A model generated the notes under the pieces. The model saw only the letters and a program-made list of their open reading frames with translations, searched no databases and was not told the origin of the DNA. From Adineta ricciae (taxonomy: Eukaryota; Rotifera; Eurotatoria; Adinetida; Adinetidae): a stretch of 64,000 nucleotides of DNA. The stretch covers positions 682,001 through 746,000 of the forward strand of contig CAJNOJ010000007.1 of NCBI GenBank assembly GCA_905250025.1, in the 5' to 3' direction. Below are positions 36,976 through 49,144 of the stretch, piece after piece (within the stretch, counting starts at the first letter, position 1; each line of letters starts with the position of its first letter). Made by a program: the position numbers and the translations under genes.

Positions 36976-39900
36976 TCAAGGAGAATTATCAACTAGATCA
37001 TGTTCATTCTGATAGAAGAGTGCTAAGCGCTCTTGAATTGCTTCAGATTGATCGGCTTGTCGACGATCAAATGAATGATATTTACCTTGTGTATCGATAA
37101 AGATTTGTCTATCATGAGAGTCAGCTCGGATAATCATTTCACTTTCATCGCTAAATACTACACGAAAAGTTCGATTGGAATATTCTGTGATCGATTTTCG
37201 AGTTAACGGTATCGAAGTGGTTCCTGATGTTCTGCCTATTAGGGTAGCACCACTCGGTGTTGAACTAACTGATGCCGAGCGAGTCGAAAGAGACGAGGCA
37301 TCTTGAACTGGATGTGCTGATTGAGAACGTGGAATTGCGATTGGTACGGATGATTGAGGAGCATAGGAAACTTGATGATGAGAGTCTATTGTGCGTAAAG
37401 TTGAAGACGAATTCGAATGCTGTAGAGCATTGCGCATAATGTTTGTCGTCGGCGGCCCCGAAGCGGCCGCAGACGGGTTTCGTGCTCGTCGAATGTCAAT
37501 GTCAGAAGTAAAGTCAGGTCGAGTAGAGAGCATTTGGGAGCAAGTACCAAATGATGCAGACGGTACTATACATTGTTCGTTAATAGTCGACGACGAACCA
37601 CCGAATTTGCTCAACGTATTTCGTCCAACAGAACATGGTGTGTCTACAATGAATAAAATATATCGATACATTTCATTGAAAATTAGTATGTGAGGTCGAT
37701 TGACACGGCCTTGACCAGGCGGTTTACTCGCGTCCTTTAAGAAGTTATACATTAACGCTCTTCTGAGAACGTTTATGGATCAATGAGAAAGATGTTTCTG
37801 ATTGATGAAAATTTTATCAAGCAATTACATTGATGTATCTGAACGAATGCTCGAATAGCTTTGTTTAGTTCTATTGGGTTATAAGAGAGAAACAGTGGTG
37901 CCCTACTAAACCTTACTTGGTCGATTGGCATCCGGTTGAACATGTTTCTTTCCGAATTGAACAGGAAATATTTGAATTGAGGGATATTGTTTTTGACTTT
38001 CTTCGAAAAGTTTGTCGTTAGATAAACAGAATTTATAGAACTAAAATCAAATTAGTTTCCATTACTAGACATTGAAGTGCAAACTATCGACTTACAGTTA
38101 TAGTTTTATCAATAATTTGCCGAATCTCTGGACTGAAATGTTCAATCGCTGAGACATTCGGTGTGGCTACACGATCGTATTCCAACAAAGATTCCGACTT
38201 ATCAATGTTATTTAGAATTTTCATCTTTAACGGTTCGTCAGCTTTGCAATTCTCTCGATAGATGTTGATTTTCACGCCGCAGAGAAAAATTGCTTCGAAT
38301 TCAACACCGATTTCCATCAACGAACATTTTGCCTCGGTTGTATAAAGAGTTATTTTCGGTGTTCGCGAGCGAACCAATGTCACAAACCTATACGAAAAAA
38401 AAACGAATCATGCGAGGGGAACTTTTGCTACTGAGCGACATATACTTATGAGCATATTGGTATTTTTTCCAATATTCAGGTGGTAATCGATCGAAATGAT
38501 ATTCTTGATAAGCATTTTTATCACGTGGAATCGGTGGAGGATGCTCACCGACTGGTGAACTGTGTCGACTATTGGGCATGTAAGTAATTATGTGTAAACC
38601 GTCACTAGATACACGAAACACATCAACAATACGACGTTTTGTACTTTTTGTACGCATTGTTTCAAGTACAACTTCACCATTTTCCATAATATTCATCTGA
38701 AAAAAAACGGCAGCCGTATGTAAAATTAAAATGCAAAAAAATCACTTACAATCAAAGTTTTCGTTGCTTGACGGTGGGGTTTCAATCTCTGAGTATTCAG
38801 TGGTTGAAGTTTTTCACGCAATTGTTCCGCATTCGCATCAAACATTTGTTCTTGTACTGGATAATTCAACGCATGTTGATACGAACTTGCTGATGACAGT
38901 CGCTGTGGTCTCAATGTCGACAATTGACCATCGTTCGTGTAGGTCACTTTCGCGCTTAATTCGGATTTTGCACTGCAATCAATCGACGTTTTCGGATCCG
39001 ATTGTGGTACACCACTATCTTGAGATCGCACAGATGATGTAGCACTTGTAGGACGATGGTCCATGACATTGACTGTGGGATTATAATTATATTCATTGCC
39101 TCTTGTCGATGTGTCCAATGATGAACTATTAAAGACAAAACGTGAATAGATTTTCTCTTTTCGTCTATTTGATCGACATACTTATGTCCAGCATTTATTG
39201 ATTGCTGAAGTGAATGTGTGTGATAGTAGTCATAGGCTCGAGTTGATCTAGGCGTTGTTTTAAATATCGGTTCATTGTGCTGCGATATACCAGGAGGAGA
39301 TGTCGGATTAGGTCTTCAATGGAAGTTAAGAATATTACCTATCTCTAGGTAGTAAGAGCAACTTACGAAAATACACGAGGAGCATGACTTCCCTTGTTCA
39401 GTGATGTACTATTTGAAATAGTACTGATTGCTGAACGTTGTTGTCCGATGTTTTCTACAAAGCCACTATCATGGGATCGATCGACAGCAAGACCCCACTG
39501 AAACGAAGAAGCGGACTTTTAGAGAGAAATAGGAATGTTCGAATAGTGATGAATTACCGATGCGAATTTGTAATTGTTGGATTGAGGTGAACGTGAGAAA
39601 TCTTTGGAGAAGAATGGATGATCACGAATTTCTACATATTTCAAATACGAACGACAAATTACAGTCTTATCAACGATTTTAAAACAAACAAACCAATGAT
39701 ATTTGGCCGTAATTCCGCTGTTTTTCTCAATGTACTATTCACAAGATCTTGAGCTTCTTCACTGAATGTTGTTGGCAGTTCATATTTCTCATGCGTAACT
39801 TTACTTAATGTTTCATGCACAGCTACAAACGAACGTATATGAATATATTCAAGTGTTCCTCTCAAACCAAACTTCACTTACTATCCGTTTCGAACGGCGG

Positions 39901-41102
39901 TTGCCCAGTTAATAGGGTAGCAATAAGAATCCCCAATGACCAGACATCGGTTGAGAAGCTATGTGGTGCTCGACTAGCGATCTCCCTACAAGAGAAAAGT
40001 AAGGTAATGCCACAGATGTGAAACCGTTTTTCTTACGGGGAAATATAGTTTGGCGTGCCGCACATAGTTTCATTGTTTTGATCACGTGCTAATTGTATTT
40101 TTTTAGCTAAACCAAAATCAGCAATTTTCTAAAAAGAAAACAAAATCGATGTGATGCGACAGATTAAACATAAACAACATATGTAAATTTATTATTCGAG
40201 CACTTGAAATTCTTTTCCTTTTCGAACAGATTTGACAATGAAGAAAATGAATTCTATCGTCTTTGATTCTATTCACCGTGCGCGATCAAATCACTCATAG
40301 AGAATCTGTCAGTCAGAAAATGCAAGGCTTTATATGTTAATATGATTAATCAATGTGAGAAAGAAAGTACCTAGATAGTCAAGTCAAGTGCTTGTCCGAA
40401 GCGAATACAATGAATTCTACTTACGACTTCTGCTGTTTCAGTGAGAAGTAAATTGGATAGTTTGATATCTCGATGTATAATGCCATGATTGTGAAGATAC
40501 ACCAAGCCATCTACGACTTGTTTAACGATATGTTGTGCTAAACAAATGAATTGCGTATTTAATTTTCATCGACAACAAAGTCGATGGTTTTCATACTTTC
40601 GGCTTCACTCAGTGACTTTTTCTCTTTTAAATATCGTTCTAAATCACCACACGAACAAAGTTCGAGAATCAAGTAAACACATTTATCATCATAGAAATAG
40701 TTCAACAATTCCACTATATTGCTATGTTTAACTTGATGATGAATGGTTATTTCAGCATTCAATCGATCGAGTAACGAGATCGAACGTGAACTTGGCAGAC
40801 CATGACGATGGTGACCATACGACGGATGATGCTGTACACTTCCTTGTTCAAGCTTCTTTCTATCGATCTATGAAAAACGAAATGTCAACCCAAATAAAAT
40901 GCTTCTGTTAATTCGAGATTTAGTTACTATTTTGCAAGCCACAAGGCGGCCATCAGCTTTTCGACGGGCTTCTTGAACAATAGCGAAACCACCTCTGCCA
41001 AGTTCGCGAGACAGGTCATAGTGCTAATAGAAGAAACAAATGCTTGATTATTGATATCATTTGGAAATTAACACATACGGTTATTGTTTCGTCTAACCAC
41101 AT
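36976..41102 (-). CDS. PLK4: Polo-like kinase 4 (SAK), centriole duplication kinase
   Basis: Multi-exon gene from ATG 41102 to stop 36976. The kinase domain begins [19 protein letters not shown] and has ACKI (Lys), [53 protein letters not shown] and SDVWSLG-like sequence ([20 protein letters not shown]). After a Ser-rich linker comes the PLK4-specific cryptic polo box: [55 protein letters not shown]. The C-terminal polo box 3 is [19 protein letters not shown]. These identify PLK4 rather than PLK1-3. It starts centriole assembly. Between the kinase Lys and helix C there is an extra His/Ser-rich insert of roughly 20 residues. The first coding exon has only 8 codons. Confidence 0.94.
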
Positions 41103-41241
41103 TCGTGTGTGTGAAATAGCTCTGAAGGAGTGTAAAAAAAAGCGCAATCTTACGGGATTAATCTATCAGTGATAAGAACTTTTTTTCAATAGTCCAAAAG
41201 AAAGAGAAAGCAAAATGAAAAAAATTCTTTCACTGTCTCTT

Positions 41242-41274
<33 letters not shown>

Positions 41275-43433
41275 TTGTTTCTTACATAGAAACAAATCAC
41301 AACATATATTTTTCGTTTCTTTTTTGCAGAATAAGTGTACAATGTCGATCGTCCTGACGTCAATATACGCGAAACAAGAGAAGGACAAGAGTAAAGAAGA
41401 TAACTTTCTTTTTTTTATCGAAATAATACTTTGTTTTTCTTGACGATTTATTTTCGAAACAAAAAAAAAATTGTCCTCTCCAACTGAAAGAAACCGATAA
41501 ATGATAAGCGCAATTCTCCTTTCTCTTTCTCTCTCGCTCTCTTTTATCGATGTTAACAACATGGATTGATATCTAGTGAATGTTTAATTGTAAACAAAAT
41601 TTTCTACTTAACCAACTGTACAAACGACCAAGCATCGAAGACCTCGACATGTCGTCTTTAAATCGAAAAATTCGTTTCATTTTCTCTTTATAATGGAGAT
41701 ACTTGAGTGAAGTGGTTAAAGAAAAAGAAAAGCAAAGTAGACATCATCGATGCACTTTTAATATCTCAAATTTTGTTCAGGTATACTTTCATTCGCCTTT
41801 TTTTCTATTTGTCTATTGTCTGAAACGCATTGTCTTAATGGGAAGATGAATTTCTTTCGAACATCAGTGCAGCTAAAGTAAACAAAAAGCAACTTACACT
41901 TATTTTTTCTTCACAAGAACTGTTCGACATCATGGTGAAACGGTTCGTTTGCTTTTCTTACACTGCTTCTCAGTTGTGTTCAATTGTAATACGTAAGAGA
42001 AACTCTTACTTGCGCACCCGCGTACGGCAAGTAAAGATAAATGTTCGATTCGAGAACAAAATGCTCATTGATCTAAAACACGATAAGCCACACCTGTTCA
42101 TGATCTATCTCAATTAGAGTTTCTCCTTCATCTAACAGATATCTTGTTCAATGGAAGAAAAATTGGATGAAAGAACCACTTCCCTAAAAGAATACGAGAA
42201 AAAGAACGAAGGAAAAGGAGAAAAAAGAAAGAAAATTACGAGTTTTTCTCATGTAATGAATGTGTACGAGAGCCAGTAGTAAAACGAGAAGAAGAAGCAC
42301 ACACATACCGTCGCACATATTCCACTGAGCAAACAAGACCAGAGAAAGAGAAGAAGAAGAAGAAGAAGCAACGACAAAGCTCACTATGACGACGAACTCA
42401 ATTGACAATTATACTAGACAGACAGATTTGAAGCAAAAAGAGAAAAGAATGGATTTTTCTAAGAGTTCTTTAAACTGAAAAGGTGAATAGTCGAACCACA
42501 ATGACCATGTTAGTCTTCATATTCATGTAGTTCTCGAAGGAGATACTAACGAGCTATCACATTAACTGAATGAAGCACTATTATGTAAATAACCAGCGAA
42601 GAGGGCGCTATGATGAGCACATCAATCAGAGTCGAACTAATCGGTGAAGAATGTTAGAGCGACTCAGCAATTATTTTTCTTTTAAATAAAATATAAAGCA
42701 GCTTTCGATTACTTGCAAATTTGTCTCATCGACGATCTTTAATGAAGATATTTGATCCATACACGTGCAAAGAAGAATCGGATTATGATTTCAGTTTATG
42801 TACATTCTATCGTATCGTCTCGGTCAAATTCATTGTCAAATAGACAGAAATTCTATTAACAATTTCCTTTATATTGTTTGACAGAACATAGTATGTCATC
42901 CAATATATGTGTATGTATGAAATACAAGAAAAGAGACCTTGGATCTTACGTAAACTTTTCCCTACCAAGTATGATTTTTCTCACATCGATTAGAAATGTT
43001 GGATGTTTTTTTTTATCCTAACAAAAAACTTAAAAGTCATGCTTTTTTGAGTTTCTGAGAAAAGCATATGTTTATTTTGCTTCATAAATAAATGATCTGT
43101 CTCGCCTTGAGAGTACGATCCAATTTATTAATATTCTATATCAAAAGATTGGGTAACTAAACATCTTCGGTCGGATTCGATAACCGATCTTATCTGTCTA
43201 TGCGCAGATATTATTCAATCTCTTACCAAGAAATAACAATGATATATAGTATGCACGCACTGCACTTGTTTTGTCTTATCAATTCGCATCTTTGCGGCTT
43301 TTACTTAACGTACAATTGTACTCGTGTAATCTTATCGAAAGGTATGATTAAGTACAAAAATGTGTCGTATGAAAGAAGTTCAAAGACGGGTGTATTTAAA
43401 TATACAAAAATAAAGGTCGAAAAACGAAACGGA
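41103..43433. other. Long intergenic region, no gene found
   Basis: About 2.3 kb. It contains a TC microsatellite (41235-41274), GA/AAG-rich stretches (about 42330-42370) and AT-rich sequence. Open frames here are short with low-complexity translations (Arg-Glu runs on the strand opposite the TC repeat). It includes the upstream region of PLK4 and the 3' flank of the glypican gene. Confidence 0.5.
41235..41274. repeat. TC/GA microsatellite
   Basis: Near-perfect CT dinucleotide run of about 40 bp, about 140 bp upstream of the PLK4 start. Its complement gives spurious Arg-Glu repeat open frames. Confidence 0.9.
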
Positions 43434-46128
43434 TCAAAGGTGAAATAGAAGACTAACTAGTAGAACGAAGAAGAATAGAGAAAAATGATGGAGAGAAATA
43501 CAACTGTTAGGTTGTGGAGTTGACCGTTCAGTAGAAGTCTCTTTGTCAATGTTGATATTCCAAATAATTGGCTGCCGTTGATGATGCGAAGGAATTGGTT
43601 TTGCTATTGTCGAATTGTTTGAAGAAGCTGGTCGAGTAGATGAAACATCGGCATGTTCATCGCTGTAGAGATCTTGTTCAGCATAATCATAGTAAGAAAC
43701 AGTATTCATGTCGTCGATTAGCGTGTCGTCGTCAAGAGTAGCAGTTGACGTCATTCGAATTGTTGTGGATGACGTTGATTCATCCGGAGAATCCTCGTAT
43801 GCATAATCGGAATAGTGAAGTTCATCATCATTTGGATAATCGTCTAAATCATCGGGTAAATTTAATTTGACCGCATCCTCCAACGTCTTATTCGTACTCG
43901 TTAGTGTTAAATTATCTAAAACACACAGATATGTTTAACGAACAGTAGATTTAGTTATCAACTCAATACAAACCCAACGGCAAGTCCTTTTTGTTTCGAA
44001 GCGTTTGTGATTTCTCTCGTATTTCTTTCAATATCCATTGTAAGCGCAAATTTAAAGGTTTATCATAATTATTAATAATCGGTTGTCTATTAAACAGAAA
44101 AGAAGTCTTCTCACCTGTCAACTACACTTCCTTTCCTTACTTTTTCTCGTTTGAAATTGCTGTGCCTGTCCAACACAGATTTTCATTCGAAGTTGAGATT
44201 CCCTTTGTCTGACAAATTTCTTCGGGTAAACCTAACCAGAATGATCTATATATTTTTAATGATTGCTTCATAGACATCAGCTGCTCATCAAGCAAAGATA
44301 ACGAAGTATGATGTTCGTCTTGGAATTTTTGATTACGATCAAAAATTTCTTTTCTCATTGGTACAGATCCACATTGATCAATGATCTTAAACAGAAATAC
44401 ATAGAAATACTCAGAAAATTGAGATAATCGAACATACATCTTGATTTAAAATTCCATCTGACTTTAGAAAAGTCATTACTGCATCGAAGATCGATGTGCT
44501 GATAGTTGAGAAAACTTTTTCAACTCCATTAAAGTAATCGATGCTATCCAATGAATCTAAATCATCGATCGACAGATCATGTCCGTCAATGTATCTAGAC
44601 GTTTCTTACCAATGAAGTTCATCCATAAATCATTGATTAAAGAAATATTTACAAGACAACTTTCGATCGTATGGATACAGCTGGATAAACAAGGTAGTTC
44701 GGTTCGTCCGGAACATAAATTGCAATAAGTTAACTGCATATAAGAATCAACACAATGATTATCAGTAGTCACACTCTAGAATAGACCGAGAAACAATAAA
44801 GAATTATCATAATCTAAAACGACGTTTGTGGACAAGATGATTCACAACTTTAGTCATTCAACGTCTTCGGTTTGAGTCAAATGTTATCGAAGATTAAATG
44901 ATAATTATCGCATGAATAAACAAAGAAGTTTAAACTTGATTGCGTGTCAATATGATTTTCTTTTTCTCGTTCAAAACTCAACAATAATGTCAAGTTAATT
45001 GAAGTGACTTCGAATGTTTTCTGCTTGATTGAATATTATCTCTTTGAATAAATCAATAGATCAACAATTCGACATGAACTCATCCCCGATGCATACACTT
45101 TTCTTCTTCACTCTCTATCGAAAGTTAATCGATCGATAATGACTTGTGTCAACGTGTCTCACGCCTTACGACGAATAATTGAGCAGTGTGAAAATTAGTG
45201 GGTTATGAAATGAACAAAGGAGATATTGAAACGAGTCTTGTTCAAAACAAGATCTCTTTACTAAGCTTTAGAACATCAGATTTTCTAGGTTTATAATTAA
45301 CTCATAATTACAGAGAATATCGTTCGGCTCGTCTATAATTTTGACTATATGATTACACCTATTCGATTACTGTACCGATAAGGTACAACAGATGACGAAT
45401 GAAACATTCTCCTCACTTACCATTGACATGAATTGAACAAGTTCAAGACTTAACTTTAACAGTTCATTCAAATGTAATAATTTTCCGAAATTGGCTTCGA
45501 TCTGTTTGGCAATAACATTTGGCCGGTTGCCAAATGGATGGTTTCTCCACAGACATACGAGATATGTTGATAATCTCGCTTGATTCTCACTATCAGATTC
45601 CATCGATATCCGAAGTATTTGACGGAAGAAATCGTCAACATGGTTTTGAATATCGTACTGATAATTTTTATAATTTACTGTTAATAAACTATTAAAAAAT
45701 GATTCGACTGACGAATGATATTCATCTTGAAAACGAAAGTATGTTGCATTACGAGATAATTCAATTAATCTTCTAATCGTATCTAAACGAAAAAGATGGA
45801 AAATACGATTCATGATTTAACGTTCTGTATACAAACTATTGAATTGATTTGTTAGACTAAGCAGAGGTTCATATAAACGAATTGAATACAATTCGAACAA
45901 TTGATACAGTTCAATGGCTGTGGCATTCTGTATTTGATCTTCATATAGTTGTGGACAACAAGTATCGTTGATCAAATTTTCACATAGTTTCAACCCGAGG
46001 AACGGTTCAGAAGGTACGATCAGCTGGATGTCATATTTCATCAATTTATTATTTACTAATAAACATGAATTCGCTCGTGTAAATATTGAATTGATTAATA
46101 AAGATAGAAATATCAGGAAAGAAAACAT
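43434..46128 (-). CDS. Glypican (GPI-anchored proteoglycan core)
   Basis: Multi-exon gene from an ATG at 46128 (signal peptide FSFLIFLSLLINSIF) to a stop at 43434. Early Cys pattern KLCENLINDTCCPQLYED matches the glypican CxxxxxxxCC signature. A second exon (about 45390-45800) has the helical N-lobe (RRLIELSRNATYFRFQDEY). A Cys-dense exon follows (CVDSYMQLTYCNLCSGRTE, PCLSSCIHTIESC), then QCGSVP, SFWLGLPEEICQTKG and NLCWTGTAI, all typical. The acidic C-terminal part (DDLDDYPNDDELHYSDYAYE) ends in a hydrophobic tail (FSLFFFVLLVSLLF), a GPI signal. Glypicans modulate Wnt, Hedgehog and BMP ligands at the cell surface. No Ser-Gly pair is visible in the C-terminal exon, where heparan sulphate chains normally attach. 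Inner exon ends are approximate. Confidence 0.85.
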
Positions 46129-46469
46129 GAAGATTTGTTCTCTTCTTCTGTTTCTCCGATCAAATGATTGAATACATAGCAAATTGGATATTCTTTCTCT
46201 CCTTCTTTCTCTCTTCTCTCTCTCTCTCCCGAGAAATGATATTCATCGTCGATCGAGCATGTTGTTCATCAGTTGGATACACATACATAAATGTATACAC
46301 ATTCTACCAACTGTTGCGCTTTTTTTTCTGTTAGGGGGGAAAAAGTTTCTCGTTCGTTGATATTACCACATCAATTATCTAAAATCACTTGAGACAAATG
46401 TCGGTGGAGATTCTTTGAACTCGTCCATCTTGACGACAGGTTAGAGGTTATTTTTCTATGTTTTTCTAT
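46129..46469. other. Spacer between glypican and GH92 genes
   Basis: 341 bp, with a TC-rich run near 46195-46230 and a TA/CA-rich stretch near 46280-46310. It serves as upstream region of the glypican and 3' flank of the mannosidase. No gene seen. Confidence 0.4.
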
Positions 46470-48847
46470 TTATTTATCAAGAGAAAACACAGAAGTTGGT
46501 GACATAAAAATATCCAATTGAACAGTTGATTGATTTGCATTCGTGCATTTCAAATGATTTATATGATCGATGAATGGAAAGGTTGTTAAAGGTTCACCAT
46601 TCAATAAAATGCGTTGAACATATATATTACTCGGAGAATTCTCATGAACATTGATAAGAAGATTGCATCTACCTTGATTACGAGAGACTTTGATTCGATC
46701 AAATGTCGGACTGCCAATTAAATACGTTGATGAGCCAGATAGAGGATAGAAACCCATACTAGTAAAGATATACCAAGCTGACATCGTTCCGTAATCATCA
46801 TTACCAGGTAATCCGTTCGGTTGATTTGTATAAGCATGATTTAATAACCATCGGGAATACTTCTGTGTCAGATCCGATCGATTAACGTAGTTAAATTGCC
46901 AAACAGAGAAAAGATCATGTTCATTTCCTGGCCAATAATATGGATTAGGTAATAGTGTATCGGTCCATGGTTGCCCACGCTCGAAAAATATGTTCAATTG
47001 TTGAAGAAAGTTTTCTTTTCCACCAAATAGTTCGATCAAACGTGGCGTGTTATGTGGTACGAAGAATCGATAATGCCAAGCATCACCTTCGACGTATCTG
47101 TTATCAAATGGATCGAGAAATTCTAGTGCATTCGCGGGACAATGGAAAACACCAGTTTTATTCTTTGGACAGAAAAACTTCGTCTTAGGATCAAAAACGT
47201 TCTCGAACCATGTTGATCGTTGGTAATATTCCTTAGCCTCGTCAGCTAAACCAGCTGCATTAAGGACATTTCCGATAGCCCAGTCATCGTATGCATAACT
47301 CAAGGTTAGTGGTGCAGAATGTTGATCCATATCATATGGCACATATTTATATTGAATGTATGTTGATGGATCAAATCGACTGTCATGAATCTGATTTTGA
47401 TTAGCTACTTTCCTTAACGATTGGATAACTTGAGTGAAATTTAAATTATTATCATGTTCTTTCTTCATTACTAAATCACTTATCAAGATATCGGCATGTG
47501 AACCAATCATGCAGCCTGTGTAACCATTGGCAAATGGCCATTTAGGTAAATCTCCACCTTGTGCAACAATGAGCATGATTGAGTAGATGATATCCCTACC
47601 ACGTTGTACATCGTGAAAGATAATGAATGGAATTTGAGTACGAAATACGTCCCAGATCGAGAGATCGGTATAGATATGTTGCATATAATCAGGTTTGGTA
47701 CGAATTTGCCCATCAAAACCAAGGTAAACACCATTGGATTCGTCCCATTGTGTTGGACTTGATAATGAATGAACAAGAGCTGTATTAAATTTGACTTCAG
47801 CGTCAGAATCCCATGGCGCACTTACCTAAACAGAAAACGGCAAGAAGTGGGCTGATAATGTTTTATTCAAATGCGAAATGAAAAGGATCGTACTTCAAAC
47901 CGCCCTAATTCATCCAGCCACTTTTGTTGAACAATAGCTCGAATTTCATCAAATGATTGGAACATATTGGTTTGAACTTTCAGATTCGTACGCGCTTGAT
48001 CAAGGGAAACAAAACTGATTCCAACATACATTGTTGCTTGAGTTTCTTCGTCGGGCAAAATGAAATATGCACCCGTTGAGCATCCATCAACTTCTGTTTG
48101 TCCTTCTGTAATTTTTCCATTACTCCATGTACCAAATTTACCCCAATTACTCAATGTAATTACAAAGTAAGTCGTTACACCACCAAATCGTCCTGAAAGT
48201 GAACCCCGAAAGTGAATCGAACCTGTTATCTCATGATTAGCGGAATCGATTTTGATTTGACTATGATTGCATGCGCCTTTCTGTAAGGTATAACTGCTAT
48301 GGACAAGAATGGCAGGTTGTTTATTTTTTATACGATCATACGAATAACGATGAACACCAACTTGTTCCGTGGCCGTTAGTTCGACATTGATCTTATGTGT
48401 ATCAAGCTGAACTTTGTAGTAACCTGGTTCAACTATCTCATTCTCATGACGGAAGGCACTACGATATCCGTTTTCTTTAGAAATCATCTTTTGTAGCTCT
48501 TTATTATTCGTAATTTGAACAGGCATGATTCCAACTTCTCCATAATCTTGTACACCAGCTCCAAACATATGTGTATGCGAAAAGAGATTGATGTGTGTAT
48601 CAGAATAATGATAGCCACCTAAGTGATCGAATATGATTGGAATATCTAGAGTATTACTTGTATCAGCCCCTAGACGAAGAGCACCATATGGACTTTGAAC
48701 TCCCAATGGCAATGAACCTGCACCGAAACCGTCACCATCTGTGCCGATGTATAAATTAAGTGGAGGAAATTTAGGGTTCCTATTCTGGTAGGAACCAGAA
48801 ACTTCCGATAAAAATAATAAGAATACCAAAGTCCACCGTTCGATCAT
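46470..48847 (-). CDS. Glycoside hydrolase family 92 alpha-mannosidase, secreted
   Basis: Two exons (48847-47894 and 47825-46470) give 769 residues, close to the usual GH92 length. A signal peptide (WTLVFLLFLSEVSG) suggests secretion or lysosomal routing. Family landmarks in order: IGTDGDGFGAGSLPLG, FSHTHMFGAGVQDYGE, SIWDVFRTQIPF, DLPKWPFANGYTGCMIGSHA, LSYAYDDWAIGNV, EGDAWHYRFFVPHN, LFGGKENF and GLPGNDDYGTMSAWYIF followed by SMGFYPLSGSSTY. GH92 enzymes are calcium-dependent exo-alpha-mannosidases that trim N-glycan mannose. The family is mainly bacterial and fungal, so a horizontal origin is plausible, but the gene carries one 68-nt host-type intron. Full length with no break seen. Confidence 0.93.
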
Positions 48848-49144
48848 GTTCGTATTTTAAAAAATGATATGTGGTTCGTTTTTCTGTTCTCGAATGTCCT
48901 TCATGAGAGAAAGCGTCAGCTGGGAAAAACGTAACTAGCTCTACTTATCTAATGTCATATTCGATTTCCCACAGGTTTTACAGCCAAAGGCAATCGAAGT
49001 CATTCCATTCATAGTACACAAGGCTAATTATTTCGTTTTATTTATACGTGTATATATATATATATATGTATGTATAAGAAGAAGAAAAGAAAAATATTAT
49101 AATCTACATTGATATATGTATCGAAATCAAATCATATACACGAT
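48848..49144. other. Spacer between BUB1 3' end and GH92 start
   Basis: 297 bp of AT-rich sequence with a TA repeat near 49050-49066. No gene seen. Confidence 0.4.

Noticed and set aside
41166-41562. Minus-strand open frames rich in Arg-Glu
   Set aside because: They are translations of a TC/GA microsatellite and nearby low-complexity sequence.
42184-42408. Minus-strand hydrophobic 74-codon open frame
   Set aside because: The sequence is simple AAG/GA-rich repeat; the hydrophobic look comes from base composition, and there is no start context or neighbouring exon.
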